Positions 1-8,675 of a stretch of 12,253 nucleotides of DNA are shown in pieces. The stretch is from positions 1-12,253 of the forward strand of contig JADGJA010000699.1 of NCBI GenBank assembly GCA_027596035.1. The letters run 5' to 3'. The number at the start of each line of letters is the position of its first letter. Positions within the stretch are counted from its first letter, which is position 1. The DNA is from Thoreauomyces humboldtii (taxonomy: Eukaryota; Chytridiomycota; Chytridiomycetes; Spizellomycetales; Powellomycetaceae). The position numbers and the translations under genes were made by a program. The notes below the pieces were generated by a model that saw only the letters and a list, made by a program, of their open reading frames with translations, made no database searches and was not told the DNA's origin.

Positions 1-453
1 GTCCTCGAGCTGGGAAACAGCCATCGTACCTTCTTGTGTCGACAGGCTCTTCAGAAACTGCGCATCGATCAAGGACACTGCCTCGGGCGCGGGTTGACGG
101 GCGGTAGGCGATGCGTCAATCCTGACGCCGGCTATGGAAACCTTCGGAGCGTAGTGAGGGTCGCTTTCGAAAAGAAGAGCGTAGGAAGCTGGCGAAATTG
201 TTGGCGGCTCTCGCTCTGCAACGATTGATGCCTCAGTCTGCTCCGCCTTAGGAACGTACGAGGCGTCAGACGAACAAAACCTTCGCAGGAGACCACTGAT
301 GACCGTATGATAGATTTTAAGCTGCAGAGACTTGACTGCGTGGTTTACCGGGGTGGAGAAGCGCAGCCTCAGTTGTGAGGGAGGGTCGCCCGCTTTGACG
401 ATGACACGCAACCATGTCCGAATCCCCCAGACCCGGCCCCGCGTTCCCCTTCC
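1..453 (-). CDS. Unrecognised open frame at left edge, possible internal exon (partial)
   Basis: On the minus strand a frame stays open for 151 codons from just after a TGA at 456-454 to the window edge, where it is still open. It has no ATG near its beginning; the only in-frame ATG is close to the left edge. If it is real it is therefore an exon preceded by an intron, with an AG acceptor possible around 450-455. The predicted peptide is mixed in composition (segments such as LRLRFSTPVNHAVKSLQL and LLFESDPHYAPKVSIAG), with no repeats and no family I recognise. An ATG in another frame at 415 closes after about 30 codons. I see no upstream exon. A chance ORF remains possible. Confidence 0.3.
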
Positions 454-757
454 TCAAAAGTCGGTGTGGTCGTCAAGAAAGTGATGAGCGGTGGTCGCGG
501 GACGGGCGGCCGCTCAAAAAAGAGTCGAACAAAATAGAAATTAAGGTCTCCTTATCAGCAGACATAAGGAAACAGAAGTGGAGAGAGTGCGTGTGTGGTA
601 GCAGCAGCAGGTGGGGGGACGTGGCGTTACGGAGACTATGCATCGCCAGCATTAAAGATGCGCAGCACTTAGCTAGCCAGAGAAAGGGACCGATTAGTTT
701 CCAGACGCTTTCTGTCACGGGATTGCCATGGAACAAGGTATATATGCGCCCCCCTCC
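454..757. other. Intergenic stretch between MDH 3' end and left-edge frame
   Basis: About 300 bp with no supported gene. It should hold the 3' untranslated region of the malate dehydrogenase gene and, if the left-edge frame is real, that gene's upstream part. Overlapping short ORFs on both strands show no domain-like sequence. I see no tRNA, clear poly(A) signal or repeat beyond a short GCA run near 600-610. Confidence 0.5.
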
Positions 758-1956
758 TTACGTGGAAGAAGCCTTGATGAAGTCGATGCCCTTCTGGATG
801 TTGGCCTTCAGCTCGGGGATCGCGGCGTCGAGAAGCTTCTGCTCGTGAGCGTCGAGAGTTGGGACGGGGTGGATCTTGCTTACTCCCTCAGGCTTAGAGA
901 AAAGGGATACATAAGTTTCGGTCTGTTGGGTGACATGAGAATTGCCAGGGTACTCACGCCGAGCTCGACAACGGTGGAGAAGTACTCGAGGCCCTTCACG
1001 GCGTCGCTCGCAACAAAGGTGCACTCCTTGACGCCCGACTTCTTGCCGACGCTCGCGTCGAGAAGGGAGGCGACGAACTTGGCGCCTGCGTAGGCCATGG
1101 AGAGGGTCGCGGAGCCCGCTCCGTCCTTTGCCTTGACGACCTCATCGCCTCCGTACTGGATGCGCTGGGTGAGAGCGTCCCGCTCAGCGTCCGTGAACGA
1201 GTGGCCGGCAGCGGAGAGGATGGGGATGATGGTGACGCCAGAGTGACCTCCGATGACGGGGATGGTGGTGGTGTGGGGAGCCACGTTCTTGAGCTCTCCG
1301 ACGAACGTGTTTGCGCGGGTGATGTCGAGGGTGGTCACGCCGAAGATGCGCTTGGGGTCGTGGACGCCGGCAGCCTTGAAGACCTCGGCGGCGATGGGGA
1401 CGGTCGAGTTGACGGGGTTGGAGATGATGGCGATGAAGGCCTTGGGGCAGTGCCTGGAACGAGGAAGACAAGATCAACACGATGTTGCCATCTGGCGTGA
1501 TCAGGATGACCGACTCACTTGGCAGCGGCGGTGGCCAGGGTCTTGACGATGCCAGCGTTGATCTTGAACAGATCGTCGCGGGTCATTCCGGGCTTTCGTG
1601 GGATTCCAGCGGGGATGACGACGATGTGAGCGCCCTTGAGGGCGCCCTCGAGCTCGTCGTCGCCCTTGTATCCGGTGACCTTTGCGGGAGTGTTGATGTG
1701 GGAGAGGTCAGCGGCGACGCCGACGACGATGGGAGCGACATCGTAAAGGGCGAGCTCAGTGACTGCGAGGTTGCCCTTGATGAGAAGGGACAGAGGCTGA
1801 CCGATTCCGCCAGCTGCTCCGAGGACTGCTACTTTGACCTAGTACGGCAGCAAGATGGCGTTAGGTGACCTGAGTGATCTCCGAGTGATGCAGAGACGAC
1901 GAAAGCAACCGTGACCATCCGTGTCCGGTCGCCGCAGACTGTCACGCCCTTACCAT
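758..1956 (-). CDS. MDH: Malate dehydrogenase, NAD-dependent, four exons
   Basis: Catalyses malate + NAD+ to oxaloacetate + NADH. Exons: 1956-1954, 1838-1519, 1453-958, 892-758, giving 317 aa, the usual length. Introns of 115, 65 and 65 bp have donors GTAAGG, GTGAGT and GTGAGT and acceptors TAG, CAG and AAG. Exon 1 codes only the ATG; the next exon starts directly at [13 protein letters not shown]. Visible motifs: Rossmann glycine loop (residues 8-14), Asp34 at the end of strand 2 for NAD preference, substrate-loop arginines 82 and 88 in [13 protein letters not shown], Asn120, Asp151, Arg154, and catalytic His178 in [10 protein letters not shown]. The sequence is of the mitochondrial/E. coli MDH type, yet no mitochondrial presequence and no C-terminal SKL-type signal are seen, so the location is open (cytosolic by this start). 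Codons end mostly in C or G, suggesting high expression. Confidence 0.95.
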
Positions 1957-2337
1957 TGTGATTATGCGAAAGAGGTGAGGATATGAAAGGGAGTGGGTTG
2001 CTTGGTGATGTTGCTTGTCGAGGTTTGAACGATGGGGAGGAAGGGGGATCGATGGGCAAGGCTTACATGTAGCACACACGTATGAGCTCAACTCGTCGGT
2101 TGCACACGGATGTCCACGGGCGGCCCGGTTGATTTCGCCGTTTCGGGTCGGGTCGGGTCGGGTCGGGTCGCACCGGCTGGATTGCTTTCACAACCTTGCT
2201 TTCATGACTCATGACGAACAGAGTATGTATCACTCCGTGTCACCATGTCCGAACTGTTCGGATGCACAGTACCGCGAGTACCGGTAAAAGAAGGTGCTCC
2301 CTCCCCGTGGTGGTCGTCTTGCGGGTAGTTCTGGGCC
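1957..2337. promoter_or_regulatory. Shared divergent upstream region of MDH and MED22
   Basis: This 381-bp space separates two head-to-head start codons, so it must contain both promoters and 5' untranslated regions. The MDH start lies in CACAATGG, a good initiation context. The only striking element is the GGGTC tandem repeat listed separately. No clear TATA box is seen for either gene, as is common for housekeeping genes. Confidence 0.6.
2144..2170 (+). repeat. CGGGT pentanucleotide tandem repeat, G-quadruplex-capable
   Basis: Five perfect copies of CGGGT followed by CG. This places five GGG tracts at 2145, 2150, 2155, 2160 and 2165, each separated by only two bases (TC). It satisfies the standard G3N1-7 quadruplex pattern on the plus strand. 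It lies about 190 bp from the MDH start codon and about 170 bp from the MED22 start codon. Confidence 0.85.
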
Positions 2338-2886
2338 ATGTCGACTCTGAAGACGTACACGGAGGAAGACCTCAACAAGCGACTGGACACAGAGATCGAC
2401 GTCCTCCTCTCCAATGTAGAGCACATCGTCGAGGCCGCGACCGTGAGTACTCTCTCTCTCTCTCTCTCTCTCTCTCGGCGACCCTGCATGTTCCACCCCT
2501 CCTTTCGCTCGTTGCTCACCTCCCCACCTTCTCTCCTCCTGTAGATGCGTCAACCCTCGCTAGCGGACGCCGACATCCAGGAACCAAAGGACCGGGCTCG
2601 CATCGCGCAGGAACGTCAACTCATGCACGGTTGCGCCGCCAACATCGTCAACTCGGCTCAATCCCTCCTCGCCCTCACCTCCGAGCTTAAGCAGGCCCTC
2701 CTGCTCAACGACTTCAAGATGCTCAACGCAACGGTGCACTCCAGGTACCTCACCGTCAAGGACAGGGAACGACGGTGCGACGACCTCCTGAGGGACGTCG
2801 TCGCGGTCGAACTGCAGGAACAGATCGTCGCGTTGGAGGATGTTGCCGCTGCCGCTGCCGTTCCATCTCCTTCCCGCGGCCCGTGA
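2338..2886 (+). CDS. MED22: Mediator complex subunit 22 (Surf5 family), two exons
   Basis: Subunit of the Mediator head module, which links transcription activators to RNA polymerase II in the nucleus. Exon 1 is 2338-2442 and exon 2 is 2545-2886; the 102-bp phase-0 intron has donor GTGAGT and acceptor TGTAG. The protein is 148 aa. The N-terminus (residues 1-35, with LNKRLDTEIDVLLSNVEHIVEAA) matches the start of Surf5/MED22 proteins. The rest is a long amphipathic helical stretch (residues 45-135) with heptad-like leucines, as expected for a subunit that forms a helical bundle with MED11. The C-terminus is a short Ala/Pro/Ser-rich tail. Without splicing the frame reads into a Ser-Leu repeat and stops, which supports the intron. 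Assignment rests on N-terminal resemblance and helical character. Confidence 0.8.
2450..2476 (+). repeat. (CT)n microsatellite in the MED22 intron
   Basis: An uninterrupted CT dinucleotide tract of 27 bases that starts only seven bases after the intron donor at 2443. It occupies about a quarter of the intron and lies on the donor side, not in the usual polypyrimidine position near the acceptor. The rest of the intron is also pyrimidine-rich. Confidence 0.95.
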
Positions 2887-3068
2887 CCCGTGTTCGGTTC
2901 CTTCCCCACTCTCAGCGCGAGGTGGCTTATACTCTCGGCGTGTGATCTTTTTTGGGAGAGATTGTTTCTATGTGATGATGATGATGATGGATCTTCGCAC
3001 CACTACTTACTACAGACCGGTAGGGTGGAAGTAGAGAGAGTTGGGTGTCTGTCACGTACGCAGAAAGG

Positions 3069-4265
3069 CTACATGATGTTGCAGTCTTGCCCGCCGGGCA
3101 TCCCCGCTGCACCCGGCAGCTTGGGCATGCCGTCCGCCCCCATCTGCAAGCCCGGAGCCAGCTCCTGGAGGATCTCCTCGGGCGGGTTCCCGCACTCTTG
3201 CATCTGCAAGTGATCCGTAAGGGATCAGATACCGCCCTCAGATGGCACGCACAAAGTCCGGGGCTTTCATCACCTTCTGCATCAGATCCGTGACGCGCTT
3301 CTGGTCCTCGTCGCTCGTCTCGGGTCCCGGAGAGGCGTCGTACACTGCCAGGATCTCGGCAACGTACGCGTGTTGCTGCCTGTACCTCGCCAGGTCCTCG
3401 GCCGAGAGGCTCGACTCATGCTCCTTCAGCCATGCTGGGTACTTTTTGCAGGAAAGGAAAAAAGAAAAAGGTGGGCGATGAGTCTGGCAAGTCTGATGCA
3501 GCATTCCCCTTGTTGGACCCCTTTTCGAACGATTGCAAGGCCGCACACACACCTTGCTAGCAAGATCCTTCATGGGCTCGTAGAGCAGCTCCCTGCTCAT
3601 GAGCTGTTCCACGAGTCCCCCGAACACGCCGTCGAAATCCCCACCGGCCATCAACCCTTCGAGCTCCTTCATCATCTGCTCCATGGCGTCCTCGCTCATG
3701 CCTCCAGCCCCACCCATGCGAGCGTCGTCCGCGACCTGCTGTTCCACCTGGTCCGAAGAAGACCGCAGTTTGCTCATGGTCTGCGCCACCGTGTCCTGGA
3801 AGGACTTTGGGACGGACGGGGATTGCGTCGTCGTATTGATGGCCGTGGTGGAAGGGATGGAGGTGGAAGTTGCACTGGTGGAGGAGGTGGGGAGCTGCTG
3901 TTGGAGGTCGGCGAAGGTGGACATGAGTTGCGACATGGCTGCCGACATCTCTGAGTTGGTCGATGGGTCAGCGTCCGCGTCGCCAGAGGACGAGTCGCCG
4001 AAGGACTCCTTGAAGAGCTCGGCCATGTTGAGCTCCAGCTGGCGCGCGAAGTCGCCGTCAAAGGTGGGATCGGATGAAGCCCCCGGAGCTGCTGCTGCCG
4101 CGGCCGTCGCCGGCTCTGCTGGTGGGATAGGAGCAGTGAAGTCTGCAGAGAGGGCATATGTCAGCGGCAGGGTTACGGGAACAGGAGCAAGAATGCTGAT
4201 GTTTTACCGTCCAGATAGTCATCAAGGTCCAGATCGTCTACATCATCTGCGTGCGAAGAAGTCAT
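3069..4265 (-). CDS. PEX19: Peroxin-19, farnesylated peroxisomal membrane-protein receptor, four exons
   Basis: Chaperone and import receptor for peroxisomal membrane proteins; docks on PEX3. Exons: 4265-4208, 4142-3553, 3441-3274, 3203-3069; 316 aa. Introns are 65, 111 and 70 bp. The N-terminus is acidic, with a DDVDDLDLDDYLD segment (residues 7-19) typical of Pex19. An Ala/Pro-rich linker follows, then the helical cargo-binding part (about residues 115-300) with MKDLASKYPAWLKEHE and LMQKMQECGNPPEEILQELAPG, both Pex19 signatures. The last four residues are CNIM, a CaaX box for farnesylation at Cys313. In exon 3 the frame could run on past the donor to a TGA, but using GTGATG at 3273 restores the family sequence across the junction. 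Intron 2 is stop-free and a multiple of three (see findings). Convergent with MED22, 182 bp apart. Confidence 0.95.
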
Positions 4266-4522
4266 TGCCGGAGGTGTTTATCGTGTTCCGGGAAGCGGCT
4301 CGAGTGCTGTGGTGGGGAATGGTGCTGTACAATGTAGATCGGTTGGGAATGCGGAGAACGGGGGAAAGCTGTGATGAGCCGAAGTGTCACGGGGCCAACT
4401 GGTCTGTGTTTGACACATGCTGCCTGCCCAAGAAGCACGCTCCACTCGCAAGACTCTACGAGTAAGGTCAACGGCAACAAGGCTAAGGCGCTGCTTGACT
4501 TCGGTTCATAACATAATCTTAA

Positions 4523-6492
4523 TCAAAATTGAGGCTCTTCATTGAGTTCGATGGCTCCCTCTCGCGCCTTTGCCCTCGTCCAAGGTTCGCCGCTCCCACC
4601 CCCGCCACCGCTGCCCACTCCTCTCCAGTCCACGCTCCTCCACCCCCCCTCCTTGACCGCCCTGATGACCGCAGCGATATCCGACCTCACCACCCATCCG
4701 ACCATCCCCACGACGAGCATCAAGCCTACCACGATGGTGGCGATGGTACTCGAGCCTGGTCCTCCTCCAACGCTGTCGATCCGAGTGCCGGACTGTGCTG
4801 GGGTGACGACAAAGTTGGTACAGTCCAGACCCGCAGGAAGGACGAGCCGGCGACCAGGCGGCGCGACCTGAGGCGTTGCGGCGCAGTCCTGGGCCGTCAG
4901 GGTGATCTCGGGAGTGTCTGCGCAAGAGGATACTAATCAGAACCAGCAAAGCGTTTGAAGAAAGAGGGGTTCTGCGCTTACCTATCGCGATTGGACGGAA
5001 CCAGGTATGCTGGAAGTTCGTAAGCGTCGCGGAGAAGCCGGAAGCGGCAATCAATTCTGAAACCAAGATCAAATAAGGACTCACGTCATTGATGCAGTGC
5101 GCAAGAAACCTTCATACCATTCAGGAGGAATTCCGGTTCGGCCCAATGGTTATACACAAAATCTGCGAGTACACCGAACGATATAAGTAAGAGTCCGTGC
5201 ATGCATGCACCTCGTTCGGATGGAGAACCGAGAAACTCACGATCTGAACCCTGGCTGTTTCGCAGGAGGTCCGGCTTGAAGAGCAAACTGTTGACTCCTT
5301 TCTCGAACGGGAATTGATCAACGTTATCCGCTCCAACACGGTACACTGAGGCAGCTAGCTGCACCCATGAAATGTTGGTCAAGGAACCCGTTGCCGTGGC
5401 TTCAATAAACATCCCAGCGTTTTTTAGTAGCGTCTGCGTTGTCGCGAGATCGCTGTTGGCAGGCAGGACGAGCGGAGTATATCCAGCGTCGCTGATCAAC
5501 GCAGTGGTGTAATCAGGGTCCATTGAGGAAAAGAAGGTCGGTGCAGCGTACACCGTGGTTCCCACCCAAGCGACTGACAGTGCGGAGCTGGTCTTCAGGG
5601 AGGCTGCCCGAGCTGCTTGGCACAGGTAGGGTTTGGCGATGCCCGATTCGAACACACTGGAGCCCGTCGCCTCGGTATTGTAAAAGAGGGAAAAGAACTT
5701 GACCCACTCGGCTCTCGCCAAAGGCGTTGATTCGGCCTGCATGGCCGCCAGGACTGGAATGAAGGAGAGCTGTGGGGCGCCAAGCGTGGGAGGTTGAGTC
5801 CCGAACGCTACGCCCACAGTCGGCATCGGTGTCGTGTTGTTGTAGAGCCGGGTGGTATTCTGCGCGACCTGCTGGAGGAAGCATGGGGAGGTAGGCAGAG
5901 TCGAGGCCGTATCTTCAAGGTATTGTAAGGACGGAAGTTGGCTTAGTCGCTGCAAGGGGAAACCAGCGCAAGTTAGCTAGTGATCTCTACCCTCCCCATC
6001 AACGACGTGACGTGGAGCACACCTCCAAAAATGCAGCGACATAGACGTCCGTGTTTGCGATCGCAACGCCCGTAACTGGCACGCTTAGGGCGGTTGGTAC
6101 GCTGGGTATAGAGGGCGGTGTAGCGTTGCAAAGATACAGCGTCAACACCACATCGGATGCACCAGGTGTGCGGATGGTGACACTCTTATAATATCCGTGA
6201 TACGACACATCCCAGTTCTTCGAGTAAGCTGGAAGGACACATAGGGGTTGGAAGAGTTGAAGATCGATTTCTTCTGACACGCAGACAATCTCTCCCAATG
6301 CTTACTTGGAACGGCTTTCAAGGTTGAGTCGGCGAAATAGTCATGAGAAGCGTCGAAACTTCCGGCTGTAATCGGTCCGCCAATGCAGGTGCCACCGGAG
6401 GCCGTATCTGCCAGGGCTTTGCCGGCGCATGAGGCGAGAAGTAGGAAAAGCAGAGCGGGCCGGCTGCGCTGAGATCGTCGGGTTGAAGGCAT
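4523..6492 (-). CDS. Type I membrane protein with bacterial-type iron/cobalamin substrate-binding (TroA/BtuF-like) ectodomain
   Basis: Exons: 6492-6306, 6228-6023, 5949-5241, 5162-5118, 5056-4982, 4917-4523; 538 aa. Introns are 61-78 bp, with consistent phases. A signal peptide (residues 1-28, basic start, Leu-rich core, ALA cleavage site) is followed by a segment resembling the opening of ABC-transporter substrate-binding proteins (DYFADSTLKAV, then WDVSYHGYYKSVTI, residues 51-81). Then come LARAEWVKFFSLFYNTEA, WVGTTVYAAP and near residue 370 VYNHWAEPEFLLNE, which line up in order with helix and C-lobe motifs of that family (PF01497-like). One transmembrane helix lies at about 466-484, followed by a roughly 54-residue cytosolic tail with a Gly/Ser stretch. 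Likely role: binding a metal chelate or cofactor at the cell surface; ligand unknown. An in-frame upstream ATG at 6519 would add nine residues before the signal peptide. No permease or ATPase gene lies nearby. Confidence 0.75.
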
Positions 6493-6957
6493 CTTGAATT
6501 CTATGAGGTGCTGCTTCACAACAGTAGCTAAAACTGGGGTGGAGAGGGTATTGCGGCAAGCGACTTTCTGGACATGTATGGCTCCCTGGACCGTGCGTTG
6601 TTACGATAGGGACTCCTTGCGGGACCGTTCGAGTGGCACGGAATGGCAAGAAGTCGACATAAAGTTTTAGGGGTCGTTGGGCTCTCTCTCATCGAGGAGG
6701 CCCTCCTAGTAAGTAGTACGGTACGTGTGTCATTGTCGGGCTGGGCAAACGCTATCGAAAGTCCCACGCTACAAATGCGAAGGCATATTCAGATCAAAAA
6801 AACGTCCTTCATGTTTAATATACAATGGGGCGGTAACGCGTGGCAAAGGGAGGGAAGGGATGGAAACAACCTCCACAGGTTATCTAAACGTATGGGGGGG
6901 TTCTAGGGAACAGTAAGGGCAACGGGGGGAAGATGGCAATGATTACAAGGCATTGCT
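6493..6957. other. Intergenic: upstream of the binding-protein gene and 3' region of the FAS1 gene
   Basis: 465 bp between two tandem minus-strand genes. It should contain the FAS1 gene's 3' untranslated region at the high-coordinate end and the promoter of the membrane binding-protein gene at the low-coordinate end. Short ORFs on both strands lack any recognisable domain. I see no canonical AATAAA, tRNA or repeat; an AT-rich patch lies around 6795-6826. Confidence 0.5.
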
Positions 6958-8058
6958 TTACATGACCAGGGCCATGAGGGCGGCGACGGCGGCCAGGACG
7001 GGAACGGAAGCGGCGACGGAGGAAGCAGCATTCTTGGCGGATCCAGCGCCGGTCGAGTCGGTTCCGTTGTTGTCGCCGGCACCGGTAGCGTTGGCGACGG
7101 TGATGTTGGGGAGGATGACGGCGTCGATGATGTGCGCGACACCTCCGTTGACGAGGACGTTGGCCTTGGTGACGGTGGCGGGAGCGAACTTGAGGGCGGT
7201 GTTTCCGTCACCGGAGAGAGTGACCTTGGATCCATCGTAGGTGGCGTTGATGTTCTGACCGGACAGGAGGGTCGCGAGCTCGACGGACTTGGCAGCGATG
7301 ATGTCGGTGGAGAAGTAGGTTCCGGGGACAACGTGGAACTTGAGGATGGCGGCGAGCATGTTCTCGGAGATGTTGAGGCCGTTGGTGGAGGCAAAGGAGA
7401 GGACGGTCTTGAAGGCGGCGTCGGTGGGGGCGAAGAGGGTAGCGTTGTTCAGGTTGCTGACGGCGGAGGTGAGGTTTGCGGCTTCAACGGACTGGACAAG
7501 GGTGTCGAGGCCATTCTGGGTGAGGACAGCGGGTGCGTCGCGGGGCGCGACAAGGACCGTGTCGATGACGTGGATGATACCGTTGGAGGAGGGGATCGAG
7601 TCAATAACCTTGGCGGTTCCGTTGTCGAACGCAAGGGTCACGGCGTTGCCAGCAGCGACGGTAACCTGGATCCAGTTGTTGGGGTTGGCGGTGGGGACGA
7701 ACGACATCTTCGCGCCCGAAGGGACAAAGGTGACGTTGGGGACGACGTGGTACAGGAGCGCGTCGCTTAGGAGGGTGCTGTTTGCGGAAAGAGCTCCGAA
7801 CGCGGTAGGGAACTGAGCGGTGAATGCGGCGAAAGCAGCATCGGTGGGCGCGAACAGAGTCTGGTTCTTGGTGTTGCCAAGAGCGTTGACGACGTCGCCC
7901 AGGGAGGAGGCGAGCGTGTATGCGCTGCTGAGCTGGTAAGCCTTGGATGTCTTGTTCACAAGCGACTTAACATTCTCAAGGACGGTGTTGGTGCTGTTGG
8001 CGGCAAGGGCGCCGGAAGCGGCCACGAGGGCGACGGTGAGGAGGGATGAGATGTGCAT
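6958..8058 (-). CDS. GPI-anchored cell-surface protein with two fasciclin (FAS1) domains
   Basis: Intronless, 366 aa. Signal peptide residues 1-19 (MHISSLLTVALVAASGALA), then two FAS1 domains at about 25-172 and 180-317. Each carries the H1 motif (TLFAPTDAAF at 67-76 and 207-216), the central YH-type motif (YHVVP at 103, FHVVP at 241) and the H2 motif (IIHVIDTVLV at 161, VAHIIDAVIL at 307). A Gly/Asn/Ser/Thr-rich stalk (320-347) and a C-terminal hydrophobic tail (348-366) fit a GPI-attachment signal. There are about 13 N-glycosylation sequons. FAS1 proteins mediate adhesion at membranes and in cell walls. The frame extends 102 codons upstream of this ATG, but that part includes the TATA box and lacks FAS1 character, so the start at 8058 is chosen. 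Strong C/G-ending codon use suggests high expression. Confidence 0.93.
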   Translation of the reverse strand: MHISSLLTVALVAASGALAANSTNTVLENVKSLVNKTSKAYQLSSAYTLASSLGDVVNALGNTKNQTLFAPTDAAFAAFTAQFPTAFGALSANSTLLSDALLYHVVPNVTFVPSGAKMSFVPTANPNNWIQVTVAAGNAVTLAFDNGTAKVIDSIPSSNGIIHVIDTVLVAPRDAPAVLTQNGLDTLVQSVEAANLTSAVSNLNNATLFAPTDAAFKTVLSFASTNGLNISENMLAAILKFHVVPGTYFSTDIIAAKSVELATLLSGQNINATYDGSKVTLSGDGNTALKFAPATVTKANVLVNGGVAHIIDAVILPNITVANATGAGDNNGTDSTGAGSAKNAASSVAASVPVLAAVAALMALVM

Positions 8059-8675
8059 TGTGAAGATGAGAGAAGGATGTGGATAGCTGGGTTCAAGGGA
8101 GCCAGGAGGTCCGACCAAGCAAGGTGTTCCTTTTATATGAATCTGGGGAGGGGCAGCCGAGCGAGCGCAAGCGGGCGCCCGTTGCGCTTTGGCTTGGCTG
8201 CTCAACCTGAACACCCCTCTCTGTGCCCACGGGCGTCCCATTTTCCGCGCTGTGTGTACAGCAGGATTACAGTAGCCTGGCGGGGGGGTGGACCTGTCCG
8301 ACGCTTCGATCGTCAGTCGATCCTTGCAAGAAAAACGACGAACATGACGTTTCCTGTTGTGCATTTTGCTTTTTCTTGGACAGCTCAGGTGCGCACGAAC
8401 GTCTCAGGGCTCGCTTAGACTCTCGCGGTGCGACAGCGGCGGGAGCTCATGTTCCACCGATGACAAGGTACGGGGTTGAGTGTCGAGCACGAAAGCGCGA
8501 AACTGCCGATGACCGAAATACGGAGAGCGGGAAAACTGTGCCTTCAAAGCCTCGTCGGGGTCGGGTTGGCATCATAAACCGCCCGCACCGCTGGAAAGCG
8601 ACATCATGCCCTTACACGACATCTTCGTTGTCGGATGAGTTCGGCTTGGCGCAAAAGTGAGCGTCTGAGGAACAC
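8059..8675. other. Upstream region of the FAS1 gene, no gene seen
   Basis: Apart from the TATA box this 617-bp stretch contains no supported gene. Overlapping plus-strand ORFs (for example 8223-8660) have irregular, Arg/Cys-rich composition and no domain. It probably holds the FAS1 promoter and, beyond about 8500, the 3' flank of whatever lies to the right. Confidence 0.45.
8131..8137 (-). promoter_or_regulatory. TATA box of the FAS1 gene
   Basis: On the minus strand the sequence reads CATATAAAAGG, a near-perfect TATA element, 73-79 bases upstream of the FAS1 start codon. Transcription would then begin near 8100 and give a 5' untranslated region of about 40-50 bases. It is the only convincing TATA box I see in the window and fits a strongly expressed, regulated surface protein. 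Confidence 0.7.

Noticed and set aside
414..848. Plus-strand ORF of 144 codons
   Set aside because: It covers the MDH 3' end in antisense and intergenic DNA, and has irregular composition and no domain.
2974..2989. Short GAT trinucleotide run
   Set aside because: Five copies in the space between the MED22 and PEX19 3' ends. It is too short to mean more than simple-sequence drift.
3599..4465. Plus-strand ORF of 288 codons antisense to PEX19
   Set aside because: It overlaps the PEX19 exons and the PEX19 upstream region in antisense and shows no recognisable domain. PEX19 is supported by signatures at both ends.
4539..5084. Minus-strand ORF of 181 codons across the last exons of the membrane binding protein
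   Set aside because: It is correct only in exon 5. Beyond the donor at 4981 it reads through the intron and enters the wrong frame with Arg-rich sequence.
7132..7770. Plus-strand ORF of 212 codons antisense to the FAS1 gene
   Set aside because: It is very rich in Gly, Asp, Glu and Val, the composition expected opposite a C-ending-codon gene. It has no domain and lies wholly within a confident gene.
8059..8364. 102-residue N-terminal extension of the FAS1 frame
   Set aside because: It contains the TATA box, has Arg/Cys-rich random composition and would bury the signal peptide.
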